Positions 4,862 to 5,494 of a stretch of DNA of 5,494 nucleotides are shown here, piece after piece. Source of the stretch: Thermomicrobiaceae bacterium (GTDB taxonomy: Bacteria > Chloroflexota > Chloroflexia > Thermomicrobiales > Thermomicrobiaceae). The position numbers and the translations under genes were made by a program. The notes under the pieces are model-generated. The model ran no database searches and was not told the origin of the DNA. It saw only the letters and a list, made by a program, of their open reading frames with translations. The first letter of the stretch is position 1. Each line of letters opens with the position of its first letter. The DNA is taken from NCBI GenBank assembly GCA_007124395.1, contig SLFF01000286.1:1-5494 (forward strand), written 5' to 3'.

Positions 4862-5494
4862 GTGACTACACGCACCTCAAATGCGCCTGACCAACTGGGG
4901 CGGCTGAATCGCCGTCCGGGCTGGGTTTACCTTAACGTTGTCTTCGCTATGTTCCTCGCACTGGCCGCGCTGGCTGCCTGTGTCGATGACAGTGACGACG
5001 ATGTCGTGGATGATGACGCGACCACTGAGGAGCCCGCCGCAACCGATGATGCTGCCGATGATGCGGCAGTCGATGATGATGGCGAACCGCTCAAGGTCGT
5101 CGTATCGATGCCGTTCATGCCCTCGATGGTTGACGCCGTCGGTGGCGACCACATCGAGATCGAGTCGATCGTTCCGCAGGGTGTCGATGCCCACACATAC
5201 CAGCCAACGCCGGGCGACGCCCAGTTGATCGCTGACGCGGACGTCATTTTCGTCAACGGCCTTGGTCTCGAAGAGTTCCTCGATGGACTGATCGAGTCGG
5301 CTGGTGGCGTCGATGCACCGATGTACGAACTGGCTGATGGCCTCCAGGACGAGGGCATCGAATCTGATGGCCACCATCATGACGATCACGACGATGATCA
5401 CGCTGATGACCATGGCGACGACCATCACCACGACGATGATCACGCTGATGACCATGGCGACGACCATCACCACGACGATGATCACGCTGATGAC
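4862..5494 (+). CDS. znuA: Zinc ABC transporter substrate-binding lipoprotein, N-terminal 211 residues (cut by right edge)
   Basis: The surface-anchored binding protein of a zinc (or manganese) ABC importer, cluster A-I family. GTG 4862 is chosen because AGGGGAG lies 11 bases upstream and the frame then gives a positively charged N-terminus, a hydrophobic core (WVYLNVVFAMFLALAALAA) and a lipobox LAAC with the lipidated Cys40. An Asp/Glu/Ala-rich linker (about 42-76) follows, then the mature fold: KVVVSMPFMPSMVDAVGGDH, then VPQGVDAHTYQPTPGD with the expected first metal ligand His111, and ADVIFVNGLGLEEFLDGLIE. From about residue 170 the His/Asp-rich loop begins, mainly in a DHADDHGDDHHHDD repeat. 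Such loops are typical of zinc-specific members and are thought to collect zinc. The other ligands lie beyond the edge. Zinc is favoured over manganese because of this loop and the upstream operator. Confidence 0.9.
   Translation, partial: MTTRTSNAPDQLGRLNRRPGWVYLNVVFAMFLALAALAACVDDSDDDVVDDDATTEEPAATDDAADDAAVDDDGEPLKVVVSMPFMPSMVDAVGGDHIEIESIVPQGVDAHTYQPTPGDAQLIADADVIFVNGLGLEEFLDGLIESAGGVDAPMYELADGLQDEGIESDGHHHDDHDDDHADDHGDDHHHDDDHADDHGDDHHHDDDHADD
5396..5494 (+). repeat. 42-bp exact tandem repeat encoding the His/Asp metal loop
   Basis: The unit occupies 5396-5437 and 5438-5479, and a third copy begins at 5480 and is cut at 5494. The visible copies are identical in DNA as well as in protein, each coding DHADDHGDDHHHDD in frame. 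The preceding bases (about 5367-5395) look like a diverged version. Sequence identity at silent sites points to recent duplication or slippage, so copy number may vary among strains. Confidence 0.95.

Noticed and set aside
4877..5485. 202-codon frame on the minus strand opposite znuA
   Set aside because: Its valine/isoleucine/methionine repeats are the antisense image of the His/Asp repeat. Codon periodicity of the real gene keeps the frame open, and the lipoprotein on the plus strand has clear family motifs.

Overview
The window looks like a bacterial chromosome segment. It is GC-rich by eye, has short intergenic gaps, uses GTG starts and carries ordinary housekeeping genes. No mobile element, rRNA, tRNA or CRISPR array was seen. 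The mix of a SigK-like ECF sigma factor with an RskA-type anti-sigma factor, a Chloroflexota-style redoxin and a lipoprotein zinc-binding protein would fit Chloroflexota (Thermomicrobia-like). That assignment is a low-confidence inference from protein style, not from a marker gene.

Layout. Minus strand, read right to left: trpS (1892 to 888), a one-cysteine redoxin (828 to 334), and the start of a cupin gene (125 to beyond the left edge). The 208-base gap between redoxin and cupin is not empty. It holds a terminator-like hairpin (303-319) and then a compact RNA fold (155-260): a four-way junction closed by an 8-bp stem, with two hairpins whose 6-nt loops are exactly complementary, followed by a 10-bp hairpin. 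Five pairs are G-U on the minus strand but A-C on the plus strand, so the fold belongs to the minus strand, in the cupin leader. Plus strand: an ECF sigma factor (2180-2767) overlaps its membrane anti-sigma factor (2767-3543) by one base, and a bidirectional-type hairpin follows (3573-3607). Promoter candidates for trpS and the sigma factor lie back to back in 2037-2159.

From 4413 to 3637 (minus) lies an ArsM-like SAM methyltransferase interrupted by an in-frame TGA at 3808-3810. Reading through it restores a 258-residue family-typical protein ending at TAA. The TGA replaces the conserved catalytic cysteine, and a bacterial SECIS-like hairpin begins ten bases after it. This is best read as a selenoprotein with selenocysteine at residue 202, not as a truncated 201-residue protein. 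Apart from that residue the protein has no cysteine.

The right end holds the start of a zinc ABC-transporter substrate-binding lipoprotein (znuA type, 4862 to beyond the edge). Its promoter overlaps a perfect 9-3-9 palindrome, a likely Zur/Fur-family operator. Its His/Asp-rich metal loop is encoded by an exact 42-bp tandem repeat that runs off the window.

The two points most worth following up are the selenocysteine methyltransferase and the kissing-loop leader RNA upstream of the cupin gene.
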